A stretch of DNA of 64,000 nucleotides, from NCBI RefSeq assembly GCF_000971475.1, contig NZ_DF967524.1, forward strand, positions 1 to 64,000, written 5' to 3'. A program made the translations under genes and the position numbers. Position 1 is the first letter of the stretch. Each line of letters begins with the position of its first letter. This document shows, piece after piece, positions 49,377-59,588 of this stretch. The notes under the pieces are model-generated. The model saw nothing but the letters and a program-made list of their open reading frames with translations. It was not told the origin of the DNA and did no database searches. Source of the DNA: Sulfuricella sp. T08 (GTDB lineage: Bacteria > Pseudomonadota > Gammaproteobacteria > Burkholderiales > Sulfuricellaceae).

Positions 49377-49970
49377 GAAAACCTGATTTTGAGGTTCAAT
49401 CTGCAAAACACTCCTTGTACACAAAGAGCGCTCTCATAGAGTGTTTACGCTGATTTACAGTATAGGTGATGGGGAGCATCCAGTGAATGCTCGTCCGTCC
49501 AGGTTATGCCTCAAACTTTTTCTGGGACTGTCCGTTAAAAAATTTACAGGCAAAAAAACAGTAGGGAGATCGCCATGAATAAGGAGCCGATGATTCAGAA
49601 GCTGATGCGCGAAATCGAGATGGATTTCCGTGTCTGGGGCTGATCGACCGGCTTAAATTCAACAACATCATGAAGTCGGAAGCGACCTTTTTTATTAAAT
49701 GAGCATTACTTGACAAAGCATTTGAGGACTGATTCATCCACAATTTAGGTTGTGGCGAAAAATTTCAATCATAACATCATGATAAACCACGGGCTTATTG
49801 ATAACTTATTGATTAATAACAACAAGAGTGTAAGCGCAGAATTTAGTCAAATTACTGTTCTTCCTTGTTTGAAATGGACTTGCAATGTATCTATACAGCT
49901 TATACACAACCTTATCCACAGCTTATGTGGAAGGTTTGTTTGTCAATAAGGGTTTCCCCTAAATCGACAT
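49377..49970. other. AT-rich intergenic region with two DnaA boxes
   Basis: TTATACACA (49900-49908) and TTATCCACA (49912-49920) are perfect DnaA boxes in the same orientation, preceded by AT-rich DNA from about 49750. At 49575 a short frame MNKEPMIQKLMREIEMDFRV is broken after 22 codons and continues in another frame as LIDRLKFNNIMKSEATFF, which suggests a small gene relic. No dnaA or gyrB is in the window. Confidence 0.5.
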
Positions 49971-50510
49971 TTAACCGATGACATCGGTTAAGTAATGGCT
50001 GAGTTCCGTCATGGCGGCATATTCGGATGCGGCAATCCCGGCCTTGCTGAAATCTAGCGCATCCGGGTAGCCACTGGCAGTCTGGGCTTGCATCTTGGCT
50101 TCTCTACACCAGTCTTTTGCCCATGTTGCAGAGGTGGCCAGATCATCCGGCCCGAATTGGCTGATTGCCTGCTGTGCCGCCTGCCAGAAGCCGTTGCGGG
50201 ATAGTGCGGTGTGAATATGCGCGATTTCAACCTGGTTACTCAGCCCAATCGCTTTGGCCAAGTCGTTCGCATTTTTGGCGAGAATTTTTTCGCGTGTTGT
50301 GACCACATGCTTTTCGATGATGGCCTTGACTGCCTCATAAGCAGGAGTGTAACGATCTGCTGGGCGGACAGTGGAAGAAATAAAGGACTGCAGGGTGATC
50401 AGCGCAGCCAGGGCATGACTGGTGTTGCGCGCTTGTTTGATGGCTTCCAGGCACTGGATTTCGGCAGTATCAGGCGTGAGCAGCAGGGCGATTTCGTTGT
50501 GTTCAGCCAC
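49971..50510 (-). CDS. Hypothetical helical protein
   Basis: The product has 179 residues and reads from a GTG at 50510 with AAGGTAGG upstream. It is soluble and largely alpha-helical (EIQCLEAIKQARNTSHALAA, IIEKHVVTTREKILAKNAND). No family recognised. The stop of the FmdE-like gene (50514-51137) is four bases upstream of this start, so they are probably co-transcribed. Confidence 0.6.
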   Translation of the reverse strand: MAEHNEIALLLTPDTAEIQCLEAIKQARNTSHALAALITLQSFISSTVRPADRYTPAYEAVKAIIEKHVVTTREKILAKNANDLAKAIGLSNQVEIAHIHTALSRNGFWQAAQQAISQFGPDDLATSATWAKDWCREAKMQAQTASGYPDALDFSKAGIAASEYAAMTELSHYLTDVIG

Positions 50511-50513
50511 CGC

Positions 50514-51137
50514 CTACCTTCCGCTGATTATGGTCGAGATCAATTCATCATTATCGGCATGCTCGATCAGGATGCGCTTGACTCTGTCCTGCCAGAGCAG
50601 ACCGAACCTGCTCCGTTCTTCCGCATTGGCAACGCCCATCATGGCTTTTTGCATCAGTTCCTTCATGTCAGGGGAGGGGCTAATCAGCTCCGGATGATAG
50701 GTTGTCTCCACATTGATTCCGGTATCCAGACGGGTGTAGCGAATCTCGCCGGTGATGCTGGCATTGAAATGCAGCAGGTTACGGCGGTCGAATTTTCCAC
50801 CGATACCCTTGAAGCCGCCGGACTGCGCGGCGCCAGTGAGAAGGCTGGCGACATTGGCGATTACGCCAGTCACGCCGTCAGCCTGACCATCACGGAATGA
50901 AACCTGGATTGCACCCCGTACCGGCAGTTCGCCGCCATAAAGGCTCGCCAGTGCCTTGCGCGTCATCAGGTAGGCGCCCGCCACCGTGGGGCAGGAGTGC
51001 CCGGCCAGCTTGACCGCGTCGAGATAGTTGTATTCGACGATTCCTTTTTCTGCCGCGCCCAGAAATTCGGAAAGCGGATCGTAAAGGGTGATTTTGGGGA
51101 CGTCATTATAGAAACCCGGGGTGTTCATCATGGTCAT
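50514..51137 (-). CDS. FmdE-like protein (formylmethanofuran dehydrogenase subunit E family-like)
   Basis: The product has 207 residues from the ATG at 51137, preceded by GGAG. AGHSCPTVAGAYLMTRKAL resembles the FmdE signature (His-x-Cys-Pro with a following small-residue helix), then GVTGVIANVASLLTGAA and GGFKGIGGKFDRRNLLHF. FmdE-like proteins in non-methanogens have unknown roles, possibly metal or cluster related. Later in-frame ATGs at 51131 and 51128 are possible. Its start overlaps the end of the RpfE-like gene, so the three minus-strand genes look like an operon. Confidence 0.6.
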   Translation of the reverse strand: MTMMNTPGFYNDVPKITLYDPLSEFLGAAEKGIVEYNYLDAVKLAGHSCPTVAGAYLMTRKALASLYGGELPVRGAIQVSFRDGQADGVTGVIANVASLLTGAAQSGGFKGIGGKFDRRNLLHFNASITGEIRYTRLDTGINVETTYHPELISPSPDMKELMQKAMMGVANAEERSRFGLLWQDRVKRILIEHADNDELISTIISGR

Positions 51138-52174
51138 GCTTCTCCGAAATAGGCTTCCAGCGGTTTTTTGCGGAGCCAGATTTTCCACAGGTCGGTTCGG
51201 CTGACTGAAAAAGATCTGGCCTGCCCACTATCGAAAGCATAGAGCGTCAATCGGGAGATTTTGTCGCGGGACAGTGCCTGCCGCAGCGGCCAAAACCAGT
51301 CTTTTTCCAGGTGCAACAGGGTTTCGCGCCAGAGGTGGACATCGCCGTACAGAGCAGGGGTGCGCAGCGCGTCGAGAACAACCAGATGATGCGATCTGCC
51401 TTGGGTGGCATGCAGCCATTCCACAGCAGTCTCCGGCACATTGGCGCAGGGGGTGTCGGTGGCGGCCGCAAGGCCACGGGTCAATGCGCTGTCGGCCCAG
51501 ATATGGACGAAATGGGGGGTCAGGTTAGACGGTAGAACTCCGCCGCCCCAGGGCCAGATGCTATTCACCGGCAGCAAGCCGCGCTCCTCCCTCGCCTCGT
51601 TAACTGGATGGCGGTGCAGCAACATCTGGGTTTCATTGAGGATGCTGTGCCAGCGTTTGCCGTCAGGACCGCTGGGCAGAATATTCCGGATATTCCTGCC
51701 AACGGCAGTTTCCAGAGAATGGGTTTTCAGGTGGGCGGGGGGGTGAGCCAGGCGCAAATGCCAGTGGCCTGCCCGGGTCGGAAAGAAGCTCAGACCCTCA
51801 TCGGCGAAATGCTCGTTAAGGGCGGCAGTCAGGCTGTTTGCCTCTTCTTGCGTGATATCCAGGTTGCCGGAATCCGCGAGCACCAGCCGGTCGCGTTGCA
51901 ACTGCAGGTGCACGGGCTCTGCCAGCAGCCAGAAATCACTTCCCGGGTTGCCGCCGTTCGCCAGCAGGGTAAAGGCTGCTACCGGCCAGTCGTGACGTTT
52001 CTCGACGCCAAAGGTTCGGCACAGCCATTCATCCATGCTGCCATCCGGAAGCGTCTTCTGGCTGCCGCGCGCCAGCAACGTCACCAGAGCGGGCAGGGAT
52101 AAATCCCGTAGCGTGTTTCTGGTTTCGGGGCGGAAGGGCGGAAACAGGCCCGGAATGAGAAGATGGCAGTGCAT
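51134..52174 (-). CDS. RpfE-type phosphoglycerate-mutase-like protein
   Basis: The product has 346 residues. It starts HCHLLIPGLFPPFRPE and has SIWPWGGGVLP, HFVHIWADSALTRGLA and DALRTPALYGD, the pattern of the betaproteobacterial family annotated as regulatory protein RpfE or cofactor-independent phosphoglycerate mutase. The Ser/Asp metal residues of a true mutase are not evident, so the enzymatic label is doubtful. It is divergent from lolC. The family often lies near recJ, which is not in the window. Confidence 0.65.
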   Translation of the reverse strand: MHCHLLIPGLFPPFRPETRNTLRDLSLPALVTLLARGSQKTLPDGSMDEWLCRTFGVEKRHDWPVAAFTLLANGGNPGSDFWLLAEPVHLQLQRDRLVLADSGNLDITQEEANSLTAALNEHFADEGLSFFPTRAGHWHLRLAHPPAHLKTHSLETAVGRNIRNILPSGPDGKRWHSILNETQMLLHRHPVNEAREERGLLPVNSIWPWGGGVLPSNLTPHFVHIWADSALTRGLAAATDTPCANVPETAVEWLHATQGRSHHLVVLDALRTPALYGDVHLWRETLLHLEKDWFWPLRQALSRDKISRLTLYAFDSGQARSFSVSRTDLWKIWLRKKPLEAYFGEA

Positions 52175-52304
52175 TTAGTGAGTAGGTTATCATCAGACTG
52201 GCAACAGGCCAACTCTTACTGGACTCTTCCGGGATGCGCTTGGCCGGTTTTGTGTTTCCGGCCGTTAAGTGGCAAACTGGCGCCTTTGCCAGCCATTCTT
52301 ACCC

Positions 52305-53549
52305 GTGCAACCTTTCGAGCTCTTTGTTGGCCTGCGTTACACCCGCGCCAAGCGGCGCAACCACTTTATTTCCTTTATCTCCATGGTTTCCATGCTGGGC
52401 ATTGCGCTCGGCGTGGCCGCCCTGATCGTGGTGCTTTCCGTGATGAACGGCTTCCAGAAGGAGCTGCGCACCCGCATCCTTGGCGTGGCGGCGCATGTCC
52501 AGATCAGCGGTGCGAACAATACCCTGGCCGATTGGCAAAGTGTTGCCGAAGTGGCGGCGCAGCATCCCGAGGTGGTTGGTACGGCGCCCTACATCATGGC
52601 GCAGGGGCTGCTATCCTACGACCAGACCGTGCAAGGGTCGGTGGTGCGAGGTATTTTGCCTGATCGCGAGGCGCAAGTGTCCGAGCTGGCCGACAAGATG
52701 AAGGTGGGCCGGCTGGATGCATTGCGCTCTGGCGAGTTCGGCATCGTGCTGGGTTCCGAACTGGCGCGAACGCTGTCGGTCTCTACCGGTGACAAGGTGG
52801 TGCTGATTGCGCCGCAGGGGAGAGTTACGCCGGCCGGTATCATGCCGCGGGTGAAGCAGTTCAGCGTGGTGGGGATTTTCGAGGCCGGCATGTACGAATT
52901 CGATGCCGGGCTGGCACTGGTTCATCTGGATGACGCGGCCAAGCTGTACAGCATGGGCAGCCGCGTTTCCGGTGTGCGGCTCAAGCTCAAGGACATGAAC
53001 CAGGCGCCGCAGGTGGCGCGGGAACTTTCTGGCCGCTTCGGCGATGACGTCTACATCAGCGACTGGACGCGGCAACACGCCAATTTCTTTCGCGCCATCC
53101 AGATCGAAAAGAATGTGATGTTCATCATCCTGCTGCTGATCGTGGCAGTGGCGGCGTTCAACATTGTCTCTACTCTGGTGATGGCGGTTACCGACAAGCA
53201 GGCGGACATCGCCATTCTGCGCACGCTGGGCGCTTCCCCCGCGAGCATCATGAAAATCTTCATCGTCCAGGGCACCCTGATCGGGGTTATCGGCACGCTG
53301 ATCGGCGTGGCTGGCGGCGTGGTGCTGGCACTGAATATCGACGTGGTGGTGCCGGCCATCGAACATGTGTTCGGCGTGCATTTCCTCGCCAAAGATGTGT
53401 ATTACATCAGCGAACTGCCTTCCGACCTGCAAAGCCGCGATGTAGGGGTAATCGCCGCCGTGTCTTTCGTACTTACCCTGCTGGCGACGCTCTATCCCAG
53501 CTGGCGTGCTTCCAAGACCAACCCGGCGGAGGCGTTGAGATATGAGTAA
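52305..53549 (+). CDS. lolC: Lipoprotein-releasing system permease LolC/LolE
   Basis: The product has 414 residues from the GTG at 52305 (family start [20 protein letters not shown]). A first membrane helix (about 25-50), a large periplasmic domain (about 55-260) and three C-terminal helices follow, with the FtsX/MacB-like end [19 protein letters not shown]. With LolD it extracts lipoproteins from the inner membrane for transfer to LolA. A GTG at 52269 is an alternative. In many betaproteobacteria one LolC/E protein serves as a homodimer. Confidence 0.93.
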   Translation: MQPFELFVGLRYTRAKRRNHFISFISMVSMLGIALGVAALIVVLSVMNGFQKELRTRILGVAAHVQISGANNTLADWQSVAEVAAQHPEVVGTAPYIMAQGLLSYDQTVQGSVVRGILPDREAQVSELADKMKVGRLDALRSGEFGIVLGSELARTLSVSTGDKVVLIAPQGRVTPAGIMPRVKQFSVVGIFEAGMYEFDAGLALVHLDDAAKLYSMGSRVSGVRLKLKDMNQAPQVARELSGRFGDDVYISDWTRQHANFFRAIQIEKNVMFIILLLIVAVAAFNIVSTLVMAVTDKQADIAILRTLGASPASIMKIFIVQGTLIGVIGTLIGVAGGVVLALNIDVVVPAIEHVFGVHFLAKDVYYISELPSDLQSRDVGVIAAVSFVLTLLATLYPSWRASKTNPAEALRYE

Positions 53550-54222
53550 CGTGCTTTCCTGCACCAATCTGCACAAGGTTTTCCACCAAGGCAAGGTCGA
53601 AGTGCCGGTGTTGCTCGGCGTCAACTTCGAAATCGCACAGGGCGAGCGGGTGGCGATCGTCGGCGCATCGGGTTCCGGTAAGAGCACGCTGCTTCACCTG
53701 CTGGGCGGGTTGGATGATGCTACCTCGGGCGAAGTCGCCATCATGGGACGAAACGTCCATGAACTGGGCGAATCCGAGCGCAGCAGCCTGCGCAACCGAT
53801 CACTCGGCTTCATCTACCAGTTCCACCACTTGTTGCCGGAGTTTTCCGCTCTGGAAAATGTCGCCATGCCGCTCCTGATCCGGCGCATGAAGCCGGATGC
53901 CGCGTATGAGCAAGCGGCGGAGATACTCAAGCAGGTTGGCCTGGGACACCGCCTTGGCCACACTCCCGGCGAGCTTTCCGGCGGCGAACGCCAGCGTGCC
54001 GCGGTGGCTCGCGCCCTGGTGACGCGTCCGGCCTGCGTGCTGGCGGACGAGCCGACCGGCAATCTTGACCGCCATACCGCTGAAGGGGTGTTCGACCTGA
54101 TGCTGGAGCTGAACCGGGAGCTTGGCACCAGCTTCATCATCGTTACCCATGACCATGAGTTGGCGGCGCGGACGCAGCGCGTGCTCAAACTGGTGGATGG
54201 CGTGCTGGGTACCGAAGGCTAA
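53542..54222 (+). CDS. lolD: Lipoprotein-releasing system ATP-binding protein LolD
   Basis: The product has 226 residues. Walker [11 protein letters not shown]-loop [12 protein letters not shown], signature [15 protein letters not shown], Walker [13 protein letters not shown], and H-loop VTHDHE are complete. The ATG lies eight bases before the end of lolC (overlap), so translation is coupled. It powers lipoprotein release at the inner membrane. Confidence 0.95.
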   Translation: MSNVLSCTNLHKVFHQGKVEVPVLLGVNFEIAQGERVAIVGASGSGKSTLLHLLGGLDDATSGEVAIMGRNVHELGESERSSLRNRSLGFIYQFHHLLPEFSALENVAMPLLIRRMKPDAAYEQAAEILKQVGLGHRLGHTPGELSGGERQRAAVARALVTRPACVLADEPTGNLDRHTAEGVFDLMLELNRELGTSFIIVTHDHELAARTQRVLKLVDGVLGTEG

Positions 54223-54279
54223 ATCGTTTCTTGGTATAGTGGCTACAAGCCATTCATTTTGCTGGCGACCGGATCTCGT

Positions 54280-54966
54280 ATGATCTTTCCCTCAAACAAG
54301 AAAGCGTTGTTGCTCCTCCTTCTGCTACTGAGCGGCCTGGCTGTCGTCGGCTTTCTCTTGTATGCCTCCGGTTTCGTCAACTTGTTTCTCAGCAAAGAGC
54401 ATCTGCTGGATTTCATCAACCGGCATCGTCCTTACGCAGCGTTCGTTTTTATTGGACTCCAGGTTGCACAGGTGGTGATTGCTCCAGTGCCGGGGGAACT
54501 GACAGGTTTCGCCGGGGGGCTGATTTTCGGATTGATCTGGGGCATAGTTTATTCGACGATCGGATTGACGCTCGGCTCATGGCTGGCTTTCATGCTGGCC
54601 AGGATGCTGGGGCGGCCGCTGGTTGAAAGAGTGGTCAAGGCGGAGACCATGGCACGCTACGATTATGTGATGCAGCACAAGGGCCGCCTGTTGGCCTTCT
54701 TCATGTTTATTATCCCCGGGTTTCCCAAGGACTATCTGTGCTACCTGCTGGGGCTGGGGCATATGCAGCTGCGCGATTTTCTGGTGATCGTCACGGTAGG
54801 ACGGATGCTGGGAACCAGCCTCCTCACCCTGGCGGGCTCCTATTTCGAGAGCCAGCGCTATGGCCCACTATTTGTGGTAATCGGCCTCAGTCTTGGAGTA
54901 ATGCTGATTGCGATCGTATTCCGGGATCGGATAGAGCGCTGGCTGCATCGCTTCCATTCCAAGTAG
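54280..54966 (+). CDS. TVP38/TMEM64 (DedA-like) membrane protein
   Basis: The product has 228 residues from the ATG at 54280. It has about five membrane segments and the family core GELTGFAGGLIFGLIWGIVYS, then GLTLGSWLAFMLARMLGRPL, and IPGFPKDYLCYLLGL. DedA-fold proteins are linked to lipid scrambling or flipping and membrane potential. It follows lolD by 58 bases and precedes comEC by 22 bases. Confidence 0.85.
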   Translation: MIFPSNKKALLLLLLLLSGLAVVGFLLYASGFVNLFLSKEHLLDFINRHRPYAAFVFIGLQVAQVVIAPVPGELTGFAGGLIFGLIWGIVYSTIGLTLGSWLAFMLARMLGRPLVERVVKAETMARYDYVMQHKGRLLAFFMFIIPGFPKDYLCYLLGLGHMQLRDFLVIVTVGRMLGTSLLTLAGSYFESQRYGPLFVVIGLSLGVMLIAIVFRDRIERWLHRFHSK

Positions 54967-54988
54967 CTCATCTCCAAGTAGCTCATCC

Positions 54989-57331
54989 GTGCGGATCAAT
55001 ATCCTAGCCTTTGTCCTCGGTATCTGGCTGCTGCAACAGCAGGCAGTGCTGCCGAATCTGGCCTGGACCGGCCTGCTGCCATTGTTGTGGCTGGCTAGCC
55101 GTTTTTTTCCGGCAGTGTCGCGCGAGGTACTGGCCAAGGTGTTTTTTCTCGGGCTTGGTTTCTTCTGGGCTGCCTTCATGGCGCAGCAGCGGTTGCAGGA
55201 TGCCTTGTCAACTGCTTGGGAAGGACGCGACGTCCAGGTAGTCGGCGTAGTGGCAAGCCTGCCGGTTGAAACCGAACGCGGGCTGCGCTTTACGTTCGAC
55301 GTCGAGCGCGTGAAAACCCTGGAAGCAGTGGTGCCTCATCATATTCAACTCGCCGCCTATAGCGAGGGTTTCAGCCAGAAAACATCCGACGCCGCGCGGC
55401 CCGATTTCCACGCCGGCGAGCGCTGGCAGCTGACGGTGCGCCTCAAGCGCCCGCATGGCAACGCCAACCCGAACGGTTTCGATTTCGAGGCGTGGTTGCT
55501 GGAACGCAACATCCGTGCCTCCGGTTATGTGCGCCAGGAGGACGGTAACCGCCGCTTGGAGGAGCGTGTCTATCGGCCCGGCTACATCGTCGAGATGCTG
55601 CGCGAACGGGTGGCGCAGCGGTTTCAGGCGGTGCTGGGCGAGCGCCCCTATGCTGGCGTGCTCAAGGCGCTGGCGGTGGGCGAGCAGAACGCGATCTCCG
55701 CGGATCAATGGAAGGTGTTCCTGCGCACCGGAGTGAACCATCTGATGAGCATCTCCGGGCTGCACGTTACCTTGATCTCCAGTCTGGTATTTGCACTGGT
55801 GTACGGCCTATGGCGCCGCAGCCAGATGCTCACCCTGCGCTTGCCGGCGCGCAAGGCAGCTGCCGTGGCGGGCGTCTTGGCAGCCTTGTTTTATGCACTG
55901 CTGTCGGGTTTCGGCGTGCCGACCCAGCGTACCCTGTACATGCTTTCCGTGGTGGCAGCCGCATTGTGGATGGGGCGCGCCAGCTCGGCTTCATCGGTGC
56001 TGGCGCTTGCCTTGCTGGCGGTGGTATTGCTCGATCCGTGGGCGGTATTTGCCCCCGGTTTCTGGCTGTCGTTCGGCGCAGTGGCGGTGATCCTCTACGT
56101 CGGCGTCGGGCGCATCGGGAGGGCACATTGGCTGCGCGAATGGGCCAATGTACAGTGGGCAGTGACGCTCGGTCTGGTCCCCGCTTTGCTGCTGATGTTC
56201 CAGCAGGTGTCCATTGTTTCGCCGCTGGCCAATGCTTTCGCCATCCCGGTTATCAGCCTGGTGGTAGTGCCGCTGACCTTGGCCGGAGCGATTTTGCCGC
56301 TCGATTTTCCGCTGCTGCTGGCGCATCAGGTGATGGCATGGTGCATGGCCGCGCTGGAGTGGTTGAGCCAGATGCCGGATGCCGTGTGGCAGCAGCATGC
56401 ACCGCCGGTGTGGACAGTGCTGGCAGCGGTGCTGGGCATTCTCTGGCTGCTGTTGCCGCGCGGCTTTCCAGCACGCTGGCTGGGTGTGGCGGGATTCGTG
56501 CCGATGTTCCTGGTGTTGCCGCCGCAGCCCGCGCAGGGTGCCTTGTGGCTTAGCGTGCTGGATGTCGGGCAGGGGCTGGCAGTGGTGGTGCAGACCCAAA
56601 ACCACGCCCTGCTCTACGATACCGGCCCGCGTTACACCGCCGATGCCGACAGCGGCAGCCGCATCGTGGTGCCTTACCTGCGCGCCACTGGCATCAAACG
56701 GCTCGACGGGCTGATCGTGACCCATGACGACAGCGACCATAGCGGCGGGGCGGCTTCAGTGCTGGATGCGGTTCCGGTCGGCTGGCTGGCTTCATCATTA
56801 CCCGCAGATAGCCCTATCTTGTCCCATGCTCGAAAGTCGCTGCCCTGCTTCGCCGGCCAATCCTGGGAATGGGATGGGGTGCGTTTTGAAATGCTCCACC
56901 CGGCTTGGGAAAGCTACGCCGACGAGCGCCTCAGAAAGAACGCCCGCGGCTGCACGCTGAAAATCAACTCGCCCTATGGCAGCGTACTTTTACCTGCCGA
57001 TATCGAGCGCGAATCGGAAGCGGAAATCCTCGCTCGTACCCCCGATGCTTTGGCCGCCACACTCCTGGTGGCGCCGCACCATGGCAGCAAAACCTCTTCC
57101 ACCGAGGCGTTCATACGCCAAGTCAATCCGTCCATCGTGATTTTTACCGCGGGATACCGCAACCATTTTGGCCATCCCAAGCCAGAAGTGGTGGAGCGCT
57201 ACCGGGTGTTGGGTAGCCGGTTGTACCGTTCGGACCAGGATGGTGCGGTGCTGCTGCGTTTTGGGAAGAATGATGGGGATGCGCTCCAAACCTGGCGGCA
57301 GGAGAGACATCGCTATTGGCAGGAACGGTAG
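54989..57331 (+). CDS. comEC: ComEC/Rec2 DNA uptake channel protein
   Basis: The product has 780 residues from a GTG at 54989. It has an N-terminal DUF4131-like region, a competence domain with GVLKALAVGEQNAISADQW and HLMSISGLHVTLISSL, multiple membrane helices, and a C-terminal metallo-beta-lactamase domain (LDVGQGLAVVVQTQ, THDDSDHSGG, APHHGSKTSS). It carries single-stranded DNA across the inner membrane during natural transformation. No other competence gene is near. Confidence 0.93.
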   Translation: MRINILAFVLGIWLLQQQAVLPNLAWTGLLPLLWLASRFFPAVSREVLAKVFFLGLGFFWAAFMAQQRLQDALSTAWEGRDVQVVGVVASLPVETERGLRFTFDVERVKTLEAVVPHHIQLAAYSEGFSQKTSDAARPDFHAGERWQLTVRLKRPHGNANPNGFDFEAWLLERNIRASGYVRQEDGNRRLEERVYRPGYIVEMLRERVAQRFQAVLGERPYAGVLKALAVGEQNAISADQWKVFLRTGVNHLMSISGLHVTLISSLVFALVYGLWRRSQMLTLRLPARKAAAVAGVLAALFYALLSGFGVPTQRTLYMLSVVAAALWMGRASSASSVLALALLAVVLLDPWAVFAPGFWLSFGAVAVILYVGVGRIGRAHWLREWANVQWAVTLGLVPALLLMFQQVSIVSPLANAFAIPVISLVVVPLTLAGAILPLDFPLLLAHQVMAWCMAALEWLSQMPDAVWQQHAPPVWTVLAAVLGILWLLLPRGFPARWLGVAGFVPMFLVLPPQPAQGALWLSVLDVGQGLAVVVQTQNHALLYDTGPRYTADADSGSRIVVPYLRATGIKRLDGLIVTHDDSDHSGGAASVLDAVPVGWLASSLPADSPILSHARKSLPCFAGQSWEWDGVRFEMLHPAWESYADERLRKNARGCTLKINSPYGSVLLPADIERESEAEILARTPDALAATLLVAPHHGSKTSSTEAFIRQVNPSIVIFTAGYRNHFGHPKPEVVERYRVLGSRLYRSDQDGAVLLRFGKNDGDALQTWRQERHRYWQER

Positions 57332-57394
57332 GTTGGGTTACGGCTTTCAGCCTGCCCAACCTATATTACTGGCCAAGTCTGCTATTATTCCCCC

Positions 57395-59581
57395 ATGGTT
57401 TCCGTCCATTCTTCTCACACGCTGCCGACCGGCGGTGATCAACCTGATTTCCCTTCCTGGCTGGAATCTCTGGGCATAGAGTTCAGTCCCCAGGAGCGGG
57501 GAACCCTATTGCATGCTTGCGAGTTTGCGCAGGAACTTAATACCGAAGATCTTGACGCCATGAGACATGTGCTGGGCACAGCGGTTATTCTGGCACATCA
57601 GAACCTGGATCATGAAAGCATCGTTGCAGCAATCCTGCAAGGAGCGGCAGGCCACGATCCGGAAGGGTTAGTCAAGGTGGCGGCTATCTTCGGCGATGGG
57701 GTCGCCCGTCTGGTGGACGGTGTTGCCCGCATGGGTCAGATCAGCGAATACAGCGCACCTGCCGGCGGCGACAAGCGCGAGCAGGGCGCTCATATCGAGT
57801 CGCTGCGCAAAATGCTGCTGGCGATGGTGGAGGATATCCGGGTGGTGCTGATCAAGCTGGCCGAGCGCACCCAGGCCATGCGCGAGCTTTCCCACGCTGA
57901 CGAAGACACCCGCCGCCGCGTGGCGCGCGAGGTGCAGGATATTTTTGCGCCGCTAGCTAATCGTCTCGGCGTGTGGCAGGTGAAGTGGGAGCTGGAAGAC
58001 CTGTCGTTCCGCTACCTCGAGCCCGACCTCTACAAGAAAATTGCCCGGTTGCTGGATGAGAAGCGGCTCGGCCGCGAGCAGTACATCGCAGACGTACGCG
58101 AGCAGTTGCGGCAGGAACTGCTGAAGAACGGTGTGGTTGCCGATGTGTCGGGGCGGCCCAAGCATATTTACAGCATTTACAAGAAGATGAAGCGCAAGGG
58201 AGTGGACTTCGCTGAAGTCTACGACGTGCGCGCGGTGCGGGTGCTGGTGAATGACCTCAAGGATTGCTATACCGCGTTGGGCGTGGTTCATAGCCTGTGG
58301 CAGCCGATCCCTGGCGAGTTCGACGATTATATTGCCCATCCCAAGGGCAACGATTACCGTTCGCTGCACACCGCTGTGATCGGGCCGGAGGGGAAGGCGC
58401 TGGAAGTACAGATTCGCACCAACGATATGCATAACCACGCCGAGCTGGGAGTGGCCGCGCATTGGCGCTACAAGGAAGGCGGCAGACAGGACGCCGGTTT
58501 CGAGGAAAAGATCGCCTGGCTGCGCCAGATCATGGAGTGGAAGGATGACGTCCACGATGCCGGCGAGCTGATGGAGCAATTCAAGATCGGGTTGTTCCAG
58601 GACACGGTTTACATCCTTACACCCCAAGGCAAGGTGGTGGCGCTATCCAGAGGCGCCACACCGGTGGATTTCGCCTACCATGTGCACACCGATCTGGGCG
58701 ACCGTTGTCGTGGCGCCAAGGTGGACGGCAATATCGTGCCGCTGACTTATCCCTTGCAGAACGGCCAGCGCGTCGAGATACTCACCGTGAAACAGGGTGG
58801 GCCTTCGCGCGACTGGCTCAACCCCAATCTGGGCTATATCAGGACATCGCGCGCCAAGGCGAAAATTCGCCACTGGTTCAAGCATCAGCACTACGAAGAG
58901 AATGTGGCCCAGGGGCGCGAGGCGCTGGAGAAGGAAACCCATCGCCTCGGCTTGCCCCTTCCCAACCTGGAAACGCTGGCGCAGAAAAACCGGTTCGCCA
59001 AGCCTGAGGATTTGCTTGCCGCCATCGGCCGCGGCGACATCACTGCCCGTCAGGTGATGGCAGCGGTCCAGGAAGAGGTCGAATCAAGGGAGGAAGAATG
59101 GCATCTGCCCGAACCCCGTGCGGGTATTGGCCCCTCAGCTTCCGGGGTGCTGATCTACGGTGAGGGCGGGCTGCTTACCACTATTGCTAAATGCTGCAAA
59201 CCTGTACCGCCGGATGCGATCGTCGGTTTCGTTACGCGTGGTCGCGGCGTGGCGATTCATCGCCAGGATTGTCCGAATGTTCTGCATTTCGATGAGAGCC
59301 AGCGCGACCGCGTGCTCGTGGCCAGTTGGGGAACGAAGAGTGGCGGTCATTACGAGGTGGATATCGAGATTGAGGCGAACGATAGGCAAGGGTTGCTGCG
59401 TGATGTTTCCGAGGTAATGACTCGCGAGAAAATCAACGTTACGGCAGTGAGCACGCTAAGCCGGGGCCTTCAGGCGGGAATGCGGTTTACCGTGCAGATT
59501 GCCGATCTTGATCAACTTGCGCGCATCCTCGCCCTGATCCGGGAAGTGCCCGGTGTGGCTGGGGCGTGGCGGCGCAGCTGA
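57395..59581 (+). CDS. relA: (p)ppGpp synthetase RelA
   Basis: The product has 728 residues. Order: HD-like domain (30-190) in which the normal HD motif is replaced by AAILQGAAGHD, so hydrolase activity should be absent as in E. coli RelA; synthetase domain (230-370, EVYDVRAVRVLVNDLKDCY, HPKGNDYRSLHTAV); TGS (about 390-450, VYILTPQGKVVALSRGATPV); zinc-finger (CCKPVPPDAIVGFVT) and ACT (650-728). It makes (p)ppGpp on starved ribosomes. The GTG-free start MVSVHSSHT is used; 63 bases follow comEC. Confidence 0.95.
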   Translation: MVSVHSSHTLPTGGDQPDFPSWLESLGIEFSPQERGTLLHACEFAQELNTEDLDAMRHVLGTAVILAHQNLDHESIVAAILQGAAGHDPEGLVKVAAIFGDGVARLVDGVARMGQISEYSAPAGGDKREQGAHIESLRKMLLAMVEDIRVVLIKLAERTQAMRELSHADEDTRRRVAREVQDIFAPLANRLGVWQVKWELEDLSFRYLEPDLYKKIARLLDEKRLGREQYIADVREQLRQELLKNGVVADVSGRPKHIYSIYKKMKRKGVDFAEVYDVRAVRVLVNDLKDCYTALGVVHSLWQPIPGEFDDYIAHPKGNDYRSLHTAVIGPEGKALEVQIRTNDMHNHAELGVAAHWRYKEGGRQDAGFEEKIAWLRQIMEWKDDVHDAGELMEQFKIGLFQDTVYILTPQGKVVALSRGATPVDFAYHVHTDLGDRCRGAKVDGNIVPLTYPLQNGQRVEILTVKQGGPSRDWLNPNLGYIRTSRAKAKIRHWFKHQHYEENVAQGREALEKETHRLGLPLPNLETLAQKNRFAKPEDLLAAIGRGDITARQVMAAVQEEVESREEEWHLPEPRAGIGPSASGVLIYGEGGLLTTIAKCCKPVPPDAIVGFVTRGRGVAIHRQDCPNVLHFDESQRDRVLVASWGTKSGGHYEVDIEIEANDRQGLLRDVSEVMTREKINVTAVSTLSRGLQAGMRFTVQIADLDQLARILALIREVPGVAGAWRRS

Positions 59582-59588
59582 TCGGTTC

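Noticed and set aside
49750-49970. Chromosomal replication origin
   Set aside because: Only two DnaA boxes are seen and no dnaA, dnaN, gyrB or parAB is in the window; kept only as a DnaA-box finding.
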